A DNA stretch of 64,000 nt from Pratylenchus scribneri. Taxonomy: Eukaryota; Nematoda; Chromadorea; Rhabditida; Pratylenchidae. This document shows positions 1-11,930 of the stretch, one piece after another (position 1 is the first letter of the stretch; every line of letters begins with the position of its first letter). Position numbers and translations under genes: made by a program. The DNA lies in the NCBI GenBank assembly GCA_030063045.1, contig JAQSEB010000198.1:124001-188000 (forward strand). The letters are read 5' to 3'. The notes under the pieces were generated by a model. The model saw only the letters and a program-made list of their open reading frames with translations, ran no database searches and had not been told where the DNA came from.

Positions 1-3000
1 GGCATCAGTTGGCTTTGGAGCTGTTTCCGGTTTCAATTGAGCTGGTTCAGCAACTTTCTGGTCAGGAAGTACTGCTTGAACTTCAGCTGGTGGCATTTTC
101 TGTTGTTCTGCTTGTTTCTTTTTAGCTAATTCCTCAGCCTTTTTCTTCTCATCCTCAATCTTCTTCCTGTTTAATTCATCTTGTTTTTTCTTCTCATCTT
201 CCATTTTCTTTTTTTCATCAGCCTTCTTCTTATCTTCTTCAGCCTTCTTTTTAGCCATTTCGGCATCAGTTGGCTTTGGAGCAGTTTCCGGTTTCAATTG
301 AGCTGGTTCAGCAACTTTCTGGTCAGGAAGTACTGCTTGAACTTCAGCTGGTGGCATTTTCTGTTGTTCTGCTTGTTTCTTTTTAGCTAATTCCTCAGCC
401 TTTTTCTTCTCATCCTCAATCTTCTTCCTGTTTAATTCATCTTGTTTTTTCTTCTCATCTTCCATTTTCTTCTTTTCATCAGCCTTCTTCTTATCTTCTT
501 CAGCCTTCTTTTTAGCCATTTCGGCATCAGTTGGCTTTGGAGCAGTTTCCGGTTTCAATTGAGCTGGTTCAGCAACTTTCTGGTCAGGAAGTACTGCTTG
601 AACTTCAGCTGGTGGCATTTTCTGTTGTTCTGCTTGTTTCTTTTTAGCCAATTCATCTTGTTTTTTCTTCTCATCCTCAATCTTCTTCCTGTTTAATTCA
701 TCTTGTTTTTTCTTCTCATCTTCCATTTTCTTCTTTTCATCAGCCATCTTCTTATCTTCTTCAGCCTTCTTTTTAGCCATTTCGGCATCAGTTGGCTTTG
801 GAGCTGTTTCCGGTTTCAATTGAGCTGGTTCAGCAACTTTCTGGTCAGGAAGTACTGCTTGAACTTCAGCTGGTGGCATTTTCTGTTGTTCTGCTTGTTT
901 CTTTTTAGCCAATTCATCTTGTTTTTTCTTCTCATCCTCAATCTTCTTCCTGTTTAATTCATCTTGTTTTTTCTTCTCATCTTCCATTTTCTTCAATCAG
1001 CCATCTTCTTATCTTCTTCAGCCTTCTTTTTAGCCATTTCGGCATCAGTTGGCTTTGGAGCTGTTTCCGGTTTCAATTGAGCTGGTTCAGCAACTTTCTG
1101 GTCAGGAAGTACTGCTTGAACTTCAGCTGGTGGCATTTTCTGTTGTTCTGCTTGTTTCTTTTTAGCTAATTCCTCAGCCTTTTTCTTCTCATCCTCAATC
1201 TTCTTCCTGTTTAATTCATCTTGTTTTTTCTTCTCATCTTCCATTTTCTTTTTTTCATCAGCCTTCTTCTTATCTTCTTCAGCCTTCTTTTTAGCCGTTT
1301 CGGCATCAGTTGGCTTTGGAGCAGTTTCCGGTTTCAATTGAGCTGGTTCAGCAACTTTCTGGTCAGGAAGTACTGCTTGAACTTCAGCTGGTGGCATTTT
1401 CTGTTGTTCTGCTTGTTTCTTTTTAGCTAATTCCTCAGCCTTTTTCTTCTCATCCTCAATCTTCTTCCTGTTTAATTCATCTTGTTTTTTCTTCTCATCT
1501 TCCATTTTCTTCTTTTCATCAGTCTTCTTCTTATCTTCTTCAGCCTTCTTTTTAGCCATTTCGGCATCAGTTGGCTTTGGAGCAGTTTCCGGTTTCAATT
1601 GAGCTGGTTCAGCAACTTTCTGGTCAGGAAGTACTGCTTGAACTTCAGCTGGTGGCATTTTCTGTTGTTCTGCTTGTTTCTTTTTAGCCAATTCATCTTG
1701 TTTTTTCTTCTCATCCTCAATCTTCTTCCTGTTTAATTCATCTTGTTTTTTCTTCTCATCTTCCATTTTCTTCTTTTCATCAGCCATCTTCTTATCTTCT
1801 TCAGCCTTCTTTTTAGCCATTTCGGCATCAGTTGGCTTTGGAGCTGTTTCCGGTTTCAATTGAGCTGGTTCAGCAACTTTCTGGTCAGGAAGTACTGCTT
1901 GAACTTCAGCTGGTGGCTTTTTCTGTTGTTCTGCTTGTTTCTTTTTAGCCAATTCATCTTGTTTTTTCTTCTCATCCTCAATCTTCTTCCTGTTTAATTC
2001 ATCTTGTTTTTTCTTCTCATCTTCCATTTTCTTCTTTTCATCAGCCATCTTCTTATCTTCTTCAGCCTTCTTTTTAGCCATTTCGGCATCAGTTGGCTTT
2101 GGTGCAGGTTCTGGTTTCAATTGAGCTGGTTCAGCAACTTTCTGGTCAGGAAGTACTGCTTGAACTTCAGCTGGTGGCATTTTCTGTTGTTCTGCTTGTT
2201 TCTTTTTAGCTAATTCCTCAGCCTTTTTCTTCTCATCCTCAATCTTCTTCCTGTTTAATTCATCTTGTTTTTTCTTCTCATCTTCCATTTTCTTCTTTTC
2301 ATCAGCCATCTTCTTATCTTCTTCAGCCTTCTTTTTAGCCATTTCGGCATCAGTTGGCTTTGGAGCTGTTTCCGGTTTCAATTGAGCTGGTTCAGCAACT
2401 TTCTGGTCAGGAAGTACTGCTTGAACTTCAGCTGGTGGCATTTTCTGTTGTTCTGCTTGTTTCTTTTTAGCTAATTCCTCAGCCTTTTTCTTCTCATCCT
2501 CAATCTTCTTCCTGTTTAATTCATCTTGTTTTTTCTTCTCATCTTCCATTTTCTTCTTTTCATCAGCCATCTTCTTATCTTCTTCAGCCTTCTTTTTAGC
2601 CATTTCGGCATCAGTTGGCTTTGGAGCAGTTTCCGGTTTCAATTGAGCTGGTTCAGCAACTTTCTGGTCAGGAAGTACTGCTTGAACTTCAGCTGTTGGC
2701 ATTTTCTGTTGTTCTGCTTGTTTCTTTTTAGCTAATTCCTCAGCCTTTTTCTTCTCATCCTCAATCTTCTTCCTGTTTAATTCATCTTGTTTTTTCTTCT
2801 CATCTTCCATTTTCTTTCTTTTCGCCTCTTCTGCCTCTCTTCTTGCAATTTCTTCTTCATCCTTCTTTTTAGCCATTTCGGCATCAGTTGGCTTTGGAGC
2901 TGTTTCCGGTTTCAATTGAGCTGGTTCAGCAACTTTCTGGTCAGGAAGTACTGCTTGAACTTCAGCTGGTGGCATTTTCTGTTGTTCTGCTTGTTTCTTT

Positions 3001-6000
3001 TTAGCTAATTCCTCAGCCTTTTTCTTCTCATCCTCAATCTTCTTCCTGTTTAATTCATCTTGTTTTTTCTTCTCATCTTCCATTTTCTTCTTTTCATCAG
3101 CCATCTTCTTATCTTCTTCAGCCTTCTTTTTAGCCATTTCGGCATCAGTTGGCTTTGGAGCTGTTTCCGGTTTCAATTGAGCTGGTTCAGCAACTTTCTG
3201 GTCAGGAAGTACTGCTTGAACTTCAGCTGGTGGCATTTTCTGTTTTTCTGCTTGTTTCTTTTTAGCTAATTCCTCAGCCTTTTTCTTCTCATCCTCAATC
3301 TTCTTCCTGTTTAATTCATCTTGTTTTTTCTTCTCATCTTCCATTTTCTTTCTTTTCGCCTCTTCTGCCTCTCTTCTTGCAATTTCTTCTTCAGCCTTCT
3401 TTTTAGCCATTTCGGCATCAGTTGGCTTTGGAGCAGTTTCCGGTTTCAATTGAGCTGGTTCAGCAACTTTCTGGTCAGGAAGTACTGCTTGAACTTCAGC
3501 TGTTGGCATTTTCTGTTGTTCTGCTTGTTTCTTTTTAGCTAATTCCTCAGCCTTTTTCTTCTCATCCTCAATCTTCTTCCTGTTTAATTCATCTTGTTTT
3601 TTCTTCTCATCTTCCATTTTCTTTCTTTTCGCCTCTTCTGCCTCTCTTCTTGCAATTTCTTCTTCATCCTTCTTTTTAGCCATTTCGGCATCAGTTGGCT
3701 TTGGAGCAGTTTCCGGTTTCAATTGAGCTGGTTCAGCAACTTTCTGGTCAGGAAGTACTGCTTGAACTTCAGCTGGTGGCATTTTCTGTTGTTCTGCTTG
3801 TTTCTTTTTAGCTAATTCCTCAGCCTTTTTCTTCTCATCCTCAATCTTCTTCCTGTTTAATTCATCTTGTTTTTTCTTCTCATCTTCCATTTTCTTCTTT
3901 TCATCAGCCATCTTCTTATCTTCTTCAGCCTTCTTTTTAGCCATTTCGGCATCAGTTGGCTTTGGAGCTGTTTCCGGTTTCAATTGAGCTGGTTCAGCAA
4001 CTTTCTGGTCAGGAAGTACTGCTTGAACTTCAGCTGGTGGCATTTTCTGTTTTTCTGCTTGTTTCTTTTTAGCTAATTCCTCAGCCTTTTTCTTCTCATC
4101 CTCAATCTTCTTCCTGTTTAATTCATCTTGTTTTTTCTTCTCATCTTCCATTTTCTTTCTTTTCGCCTCTTCTGCCTCTCTTCTTGCAATTTCTTCTTCA
4201 GCCTTCTTTTTAGCCATTTCGGCATCAGTTGGCTTTGGAGCAGTTTCCGGTTTCAATTGAGCTGGTTCAGCAACTTTCTGGTCAGGAAGTAGTGCTTGAA
4301 CTTCAGCTGGTGGCATTTTCTGTTGTTCTGCTTGTTTCTTTTTAGCCAATTCATCTTGTTTTTTCTTCTCATCTTCCATTTTCTTCTTTTCATCAGCCAT
4401 CTTCTTATCTTCTTCAGCCTTCTTTTTAGCCATTTCGGCATCAGTTGGCTTTGGAGCTGTTTCCGGTTTCAATTGAGCTGGTTCAGCAACTTTCTGGTCA
4501 GGAAGTACTGCTTGAACTTCAGCTGGTGGCATTTTCTGTTTTTCTGCTTGTTTCTTTTTAGCTAATTCCTCAGCCTTTTTCTTCTCATCCTCAATCTTCT
4601 TCCTGTTCAATTCATCTTGTTTTTTCTTCTCATCTTCCATTTTCTTTCTTTTCGCCTCTTCTGCCTCTCTTCTTGCAATTTCTTCTTCAGCCTTCTTTTT
4701 AGCCATTTCGGCATCAGTTGGCTTTGGAGCAGTTTCCGGTTTCAATTGAGCTGGTTCAGCAACTTTCTGGTCAGGAAGTACTGCTTGAACTTCAGCTGGT
4801 GGCATTTTCTGTTGTTCTGCTTGTTTCTTTTTAGCTAATTCCTCAGCCTTTTTCTTCTCATCCTCAATCTTCTTCCTGTTTAATTCATCTTGTTTTTTCT
4901 TCTCATCTTCCATTTTCTTCTTTTCATCAGCCATCTTCTTATCTTCTTCAGCCTTCTTTTTAGCCATTTCGGCATCAGTTGGCTTTGGAGCTGTTTCCGG
5001 TTTCAATTGAGCTGGTTCAGCAACTTTCTGGTCAGGAAGTACTGCTTGAACTTCAGCTGGTGGCATTTTCTGTTGTTCTGCTTGTTTCTTTTTAGCTAAT
5101 TCCTCAGCCTTTTTCTTCTCATCCTCAATCTTCTTCCTGTTTAATTCATCTTGTTTTTTCTTCTCATCTTCCATTTTCTTCTTTTCATCAGCCATCTTCT
5201 TATCTTCTTCAGCCTTCTTTTTAGCCATTTCGGCATCAGTTGGCTTTGGAGCTGTTTCCGGTTTCAATTGAGCTGGTTCAGCAACTTTCTGGTCAGGAAG
5301 TACTGCTTGAACTTCAGCTGGTGGCATTTTCTGTTTTTCTGCTTGTTTCTTTTTAGCTAATTCCTCAGCCTTTTTCTTCTCATCCTCAATCTTCTTCCTG
5401 TTTAATTCATCTTGTTTTTTCTTCTCATCTTCCATTTTCTTTCTTTTCGCCTCTTCTGCCTCTCTTCTTGCAATTTCTTCTTCAGCCTTCTTTTTAGCCA
5501 TTTCGGCATCAGTTGGCTTTGGAGCAGTTTCCGGTTTCAATTGAGCTGGTTCAGCAACTTTCTGGTCAGGAAGTACTGCTTGAACTTCAGCTGTTGGCAT
5601 TTTCTGTTGTTCTGCTTGTTTCTTTTTAGCTAATTCCTCAGCCTTTTTCTTCTCATCCTCAATCTTCTTCCTGTTTAATTCATCTTGTTTTTTCTTCTCA
5701 TCTTCCATTTTCTTTCTTTTCGCCTCTTCTGCCTCTCTTCTTGCAATTTCTTCTTCATCCTTCTTTTTAGCCATTTCGGCATCAGTTGGCTTTGGAGCAG
5801 TTTCCGGTTTCAATTGAGCTGGTTCAGCAACTTTCTGGTCAGGAAGTACTGCTTGAACTTCAGCTGTTGGCATTTTCTGTTGTTCTGCTTGTTTCTTTTT
5901 AGCTAATTCCTCAGCCTTTTTCTTCTCATCCTCAATCTTCTTCCTGTTTAATTCATCTTGTTTTTTCTTCTCATCTTCCATTTTCTTTCTTTTCGCCTCT

Positions 6001-9000
6001 TCTGCCTCTCTTCTTGCAATTTCTTCTTCATCCTTCTTTTTAGCCATTTCGGCATCAGTTGGCTTTGGAGCAGTTTCCGGTTTCAATTGAGCTGGTTCAG
6101 CAACTTTCTGGTCAGGAAGTACTGCTTGAACTTCAGCTGGTGGCATTTTCTGTTGTTCTGCTTGTTTCTTTTTAGCTAATTCCTCAGCCTTTTTCTTCTC
6201 ATCCTCAATCTTCTTCCTGTTTAATTCATCTTGTTTTTTCTTCTCATCTTCCATTTTCTTCTTTTCATCAGCCATCTTCTTATCTTCTTCAGCCTTCTTT
6301 TTAGCCATTTCGGCATCAGTTGGCTTTGGAGCTGTTTCCGGTTTCAATTGAGCTGGTTCAGCAACTTTCTGGTCAGGAAGTACTGCTTGAACTTCAGCTG
6401 GTGGCATTTTCTGTTTTTCTGCTTGTTTCTTTTTAGCTAATTCCTCAGCCTTTTTCTTCTCATCCTCAATCTTCTTCCTGTTTAATTCATCTTGTTTTTT
6501 CTTCTCATCTTCCATTTTCTTCTTTTCATCAGCCATCTTCTTATCTTCTTCAGCCTTCTTTTTAGCCATTTCGGCATCAGTTGGCTTTGGAGCTGTTTCC
6601 GGTTTCAATTGAGCTGGTTCAGCAACTTTCTGGTCAGGAAGTACTGCTTGAACTTCAGCTGGTGGCATTTTCTGTTTTTCTGCTTGTTTCTTTTTAGCTA
6701 ATTCCTCAGCCTTTTTCTTCTCATCCTCAATCTTCTTCCTGTTTAATTCATCTTGTTTTTTCTTCTCATCTTCCATTTTCTTTCTTTTCGCCTCTTCTGC
6801 CTCTCTTCTTGCAATTTCTTCTTCAGCCTTCTTTTTAGCCATTTCGGCATCAGTTGGCTTTGGAGCAGTTTCCGGTTTCAATTGAGCTGGTTCAGCAACT
6901 TTCTGGTCAGGAAGTACTGCTTGAACTTCAGCTGTTGGCATTTTCTGTTGTTCTGCTTGTTTCTTTTTAGCTAATTCCTCAGCCTTTTTCTTCTCATCCT
7001 CAATCTTCTTCCTGTTTAATTCATCTTGTTTTTTCTTCTCATCTTCCATTTTCTTTCTTTTCGCCTCTTCTGCCTCTCTTCTTGCAATTTCTTCTTCATC
7101 CTTCTTTTTAGCCATTTCGGCATCAGTTGGCTTTGGAGCAGTTTCCGGTTTCAATTGAGCTGGTTCAGCAACTTTCTGGTCAGGAAGTACTGCTTGAACT
7201 TCAGCTGGTGGCATTTTCTGTTGTTCTGCTTGTTTCTTTTTAGCTAATTCCTCAGCCTTTTTCTTCTCATCCTCAATCTTCTTCCTGTTTAATTCATCTT
7301 GTTTTTTCTTCTCATCTTCCATTTTCTTCTTTTCATCAGCCATCTTCTTATCTTCTTCAGCCTTCTTTTTAGCCATTTCGGCATCAGTTGGCTTTGGAGC
7401 TGTTTCCGGTTTCAATTGAGCTGGTTCAGCAACTTTCTGGTCAGGAAGTACTGCTTGAACTTCAGCTGGTGGCATTTTCTGTTGTTCTGCTTGTTTCTTT
7501 TTAGCTAATTCCTCAGCCTTTTTCTTCTCATCCTCATTCTTCTTCCTGTTTAATTCATCTTGTTTTTTCTTCTCATCTTCCATTTTCTTTCTTTTCGCCT
7601 CTTCTGCCTCACTTACTGCAATTTCTTCTTCAGCCTTCTTTTTAGCCATTTCGGCATCAGTTGGCTTTGGAGCAGTTTCCGGTTTCAATTGAGCTGGTTC
7701 AGCAACTTTCTGGTCAGGAAGTACTGCTTGAACTTCAGCTGGTGGCATTTTCTGTTGTTCTGCTTGTTTCTTTTTAGCTAATTCCTCAGCCTTTTTCTTC
7801 TCATCCTCAATCTTCTTCCTGTTTAATTCATCTTGTTTTTTCTTCTCATCTTCCATTTTCTTCTTTTCATCAGCCATCTTCTTATCTTCTTCAACCTTCT
7901 TTTTAGCCATTTCGGCATCAGTTGGCTTTGGAGCTGTTTCCGGTTTCAATTGAGCTGGTTCAGCAACTTTCTGGTCAGGAAGTACTGCTTGAACTTCAGC
8001 TGGTGGCATTTTCTGTTTTTCTGCTTGTTTCTTTTTAGCTAATTCCTCAGCCTTTTTCTTCTCATCCTCAATCTTCTTCCTGTTTAATTCATCTTGTTTT
8101 TTCTTCTCATCTTCCATTTTCTTTCTTTTCGCCTCTTCTGCCTCTCTTCTTGCAATTTCTTCTTCAGCCTTCTTTTTAGCCATTTCGGCATCAGTTGGCT
8201 TTGGAGCAGTTTCCGGTTTCAATTGAGCTGGTTCAGCAACTTTCTGGTCAGGAAGTACTGCTTGAACTTCAGCTGTTGGCATTTTCTGTTGTTCTGCTTG
8301 TTTCTTTTTAGCTAATTCCTCAGCCTTTTTCTTCTCATCCTCAATCTTCTTCCTGTTTAATTCATCTTGTTTTTTCTTCTCATCTTCCATTTTCTTTCTT
8401 TTCGCCTCTTCTGCCTCTCTTCTTGCAATTTCTTCTTCATCCTTCTTTTTAGCCATTTCGGCATCAGTTGGCTTTGGAGCAGTTTCCGGTTTCAATTGAG
8501 CTGGTTCAGCAACTTTCTGGTCAGGAAGTACTGCTTGAACTTCAGCTGGTGGCATTTTCTGTTGTTCTGCTTGTTTCTTTTTAGCTAATTCCTCAGCCTT
8601 TTTCTTCTCATCCTCAATCTTCTTCCTGTTTAATTCATCTTGTTTTTTCTTCTCATCTTCCATTTTCTTCTTTTCATCAGCCATCTTCTTATCTTCTTCA
8701 GCCTTCTTTTTAGCCATTTCGGCATCAGTTGGCTTTGGAGCTGTTTCCGGTTTCAATTGAGCTGGTTCAGCAACTTTCTGGTCAGGAAGTACTGCTTGAA
8801 CTTCAGCTGGTGGCATTTTCTGTTGTTCTGCTTGTTTCTTTTTAGCTAATTCCTCAGCCTTTTTCTTCTCATCCTCATTCTTCTTCCTGTTTAATTCATC
8901 TTGTTTTTTCTTCTCATCTTCCATTTTCTTTCTTTTCGCCTCTTCTGCCTCACTTCTTGCAATTTCTTCTTCAGCCTTCTTTTTAGCCATTTCGGCATCA

Positions 9001-11930
9001 GTTGGCTTTGGAGCAGTTTCCGGTTTCAATTGAGCTGGTTCAGCAACTTTCTGGTCAGGAAGTACTGCTTGAACTTCAGCTGTTGGCATTTTCTGTTGTT
9101 CTGCTTGTTTCTTTTTAGCTAATTCCTCAGCCTTTTTCTTCTCATCCTCAATCTTCTTCCTGTTTAATTCATCTTGTTTTTTCTTCTCATCTTCCATTTT
9201 CTTTCTTTTCGCCTCTTCTGCCTCTCTTCTTGCAATTTCTTCTTCATCCTTCTTTTTAGCCATTTCGGCATCAGTTGGCTTTGGAGCAGTTTCCGGTTTC
9301 AATTGAGCTGGTTCAGCAACTTTCTGGTCAGGAAGTACTGCTTGAACTTCAGCTGGTGGCATTTTCTGTTGTTCTGCTTGTTTCTTTTTAGCTAATTCCT
9401 CAGCCTTTTTCTTCTCATCCTCAATCTTCTTCCTGTTTAATTCATCTTGTTTTTTCTTCTCATCTTCCATTTTCTTCTTTTCATCAGCCATCTTCTTATC
9501 TTCTTCAGCCTTCTTTTTAGCCATTTCGGCATCAGTTGGCTTTGGAGCTGTTTCCGGTTTCAATTGAGCTGGTTCAGCAACTTTCTGGTCAGGAAGTACT
9601 GCTTGAACTTCAGCTGGTGGCATTTTCTGTTGTTCTGCTTGTTTCTTTTTAGCTAATTCCTCAGCCTTTTTCTTCTCATCCTCATTCTTCTTCCTGTTTA
9701 ATTCATCTTGTTTTTTCTTCTCATCTTCCATTTTCTTTCTTTTCGCCTCTTCTGCCTCACTTCTTGCAATTTCTTCTTCAGCCTTCTTTTTAGCCATTTC
9801 GGCATCAGTTGGCTTTGGAGCAGTTTCCGGTTTCAATTGAGCTGGTTCAGCAACTTTCTGGTCAGGAAGTACTGCTTGAACTTCAGCTGGTGGCATTTTC
9901 TGTTGTTCTGCTAGTTTCTTTTTAGCTAATTCCTCAGCCTTTTTCTTCTCATCCTCATTCTTCTTCCTGTTTAATTCATCTTGTTTTTTCTTCTCATCTT
10001 CCATTTTCTTTCTTTTCGCCTCTTCTGCCTCTCTTCTTGCAATTTCTTCTTCATCCTTCTTTTTAGCCATTTCGGCATCAGTTGGCTTTGGAGCAGTTTC
10101 CGGTTTCAATTGAGCTGGTTCAGCAACTTTCTGGTCAGGAAGTACTGCTTGAACTTCAGCTGGTGGCATTTTCTGTTGTTCTGCTTGTTTCTTTTTAGCT
10201 AATTCCTCAGCCTTTTTCTTCTCATCCTCAATCTTCTTCCTGTTTAATTCATCTTGTTTTTTCTTCTCATCTTCCATTTTCTTCTTTTCATCAGCCATCT
10301 TCTTATCTTCTTCAGCCTTCTTTTTAGCCATTTCGGCATCAGTTGGCTTTGGAGCTGTTTCCGGTTTCAATTGAGCTGGTTCAGCAACTTTCTGGTCAGG
10401 AAGTACTGCTTGAACTTCAGCTGGTGGCATTTTCTGTTGTTCTGCTTGTTTCTTTTTAGCTAATTCCTCAGCCTTTTTCTTCTCATCCTCATTCTTCTTC
10501 CTGTTTAATTCATCTTGTTTTTTCTTCTCATCTTCCATTTTCTTTCTTTTCGCCTCTTCTGCCTCACTTCTTGCAATTTCTTCTTCAACCTTCTTTTTAG
10601 CCATTTCGGCATCAGTTGGCTTTGGAGCAGTTTCCGGTTTCAATTGAGCTGGTTCAGCAACTTTCTGGTCAGGAAGTACTGCTTGAACTTCAGCTGTTGG
10701 CATTTTCTGTTGTTCTGCTTGTTTCTTTTTAGCTAATTCCTCAGCCTTTTTCTTCTCATCCTCAATCTTCTTCCTGTTTAATTCATCTTGTTTTTTCTTC
10801 TCATCTTCCATTTTCTTTCTTTTCGCCTCTTCTGCCTCTCTTCTTGCAATTTCTTCTTCATCCTTCTTTTTAGCCATTTCGGCATCAGTTGGCTTTGGAG
10901 CAGTTTCCGGTTTCAATTGAGCTGGTTCAGCAACTTTCTGGTCAGGAAGTACTGCTTGAACTTCAGCTGGTGGCATTTTCTGTTGTTCTGCTTGTTTCTT
11001 TTTAGCTAATTCCTCAGCCTTTTTCTTCTCATCCTCAATCTTCTTCCTGTTTAATTCATCTTGTTTTTTCTTCTCATCTTCCATTTTCTTCTTTTCATCA
11101 GCCATCTTCTTATCTTCTTCAGCCTTCTTTTTAGCCATTTCGGCATCAGTTGGCTTTGGAGCTGTTTCCGGTTTCAATTGAGCTGGTTCAGCAACTTTCT
11201 GGTCAGGAAGTACTGCTTGAACTTCAGCTGGTGGCATTTTCTGTTGTTCTGCTTGTTTCTTTTTAGCTAATTCCTCAGCCTTTTTCTTCTCATCCTCATT
11301 CTTCTTCCTGTTTAATTCATCTTGTTTTTTCTTCTCATCTTCCATTTTCTTTCTTTTCGCCTCTTCTGCCTCACTTCTTGCAATTTCTTCTTCAGCCTTC
11401 TTTTTAGCCATTTCGGCATCAGTTGGCTTTGGAGCAGTTTCCGGTTTCAATTGAGCTGGTTCAGCAACTTTCTGGTCAGGAAGTACTGCTTGAACTTCAG
11501 CTGGTGGCATTTTCTGTTGTTCTGCTTGTTTCTTTTTAGCTAATTCCTCAGCCTTTTTCTTCTCATCCTCAATCTTCTTCCTGTTTAATTCATCTTGTTT
11601 TTTCTTCTCATCTTCCATTTTCTTCTTTTCATCAGCCATCTTCTTATCTTCTTCAACCTTCTTTTTAGCCATTTCGGCATCAGTTGGCTTTGGAGCTGTT
11701 TCCGGTTTCAATTGAGCTGGTTCAGCAACTTTCTGGTCAGGAAGTACTGCTTGAACTTCAGCTGGTGGCATTTTCTGTTGTTCTGCTTGTTTCTTTTTAG
11801 CTAATTCCTCAGCCTTTTTCTTCTCATCCTCATTCTTCTTCCTGTTTAATTCATCTTGTTTTTTCTTCTCATCTTCCATTTTCTTTCTTTTCGCCTCTTC
11901 TGCCTCTCTTCTTGCAATTTCTTCTTCAGT
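1..11930 (-). repeat. Tandem array of 261/273-bp coding repeats
   Basis: About 45 units in direct tandem, each 261 bp (87 aa) or 273 bp (91 aa). The 12-bp difference is the EEEIARREAEEAKRKK variant versus the shorter EEDKKMADEKKK variant. The two unit types often alternate in higher-order blocks (for example 2,526 to 4,076). Units are near-identical at the DNA level, with a few shared variants (AQQQK/EKQK, PPAE/PTAE), which points to recent homogenisation. The array leaves the window at base 1. Confidence 0.95.

Noticed and set aside
181..11804. Many plus-strand open frames of 68-89 codons (MFFLLIFHFL...) across the repeat array
   Set aside because: They are antisense shadows of the minus-strand Lys/Glu repeats; the hydrophobic peptides arise from reverse-reading GAA/AAG codons and recur at the repeat period.
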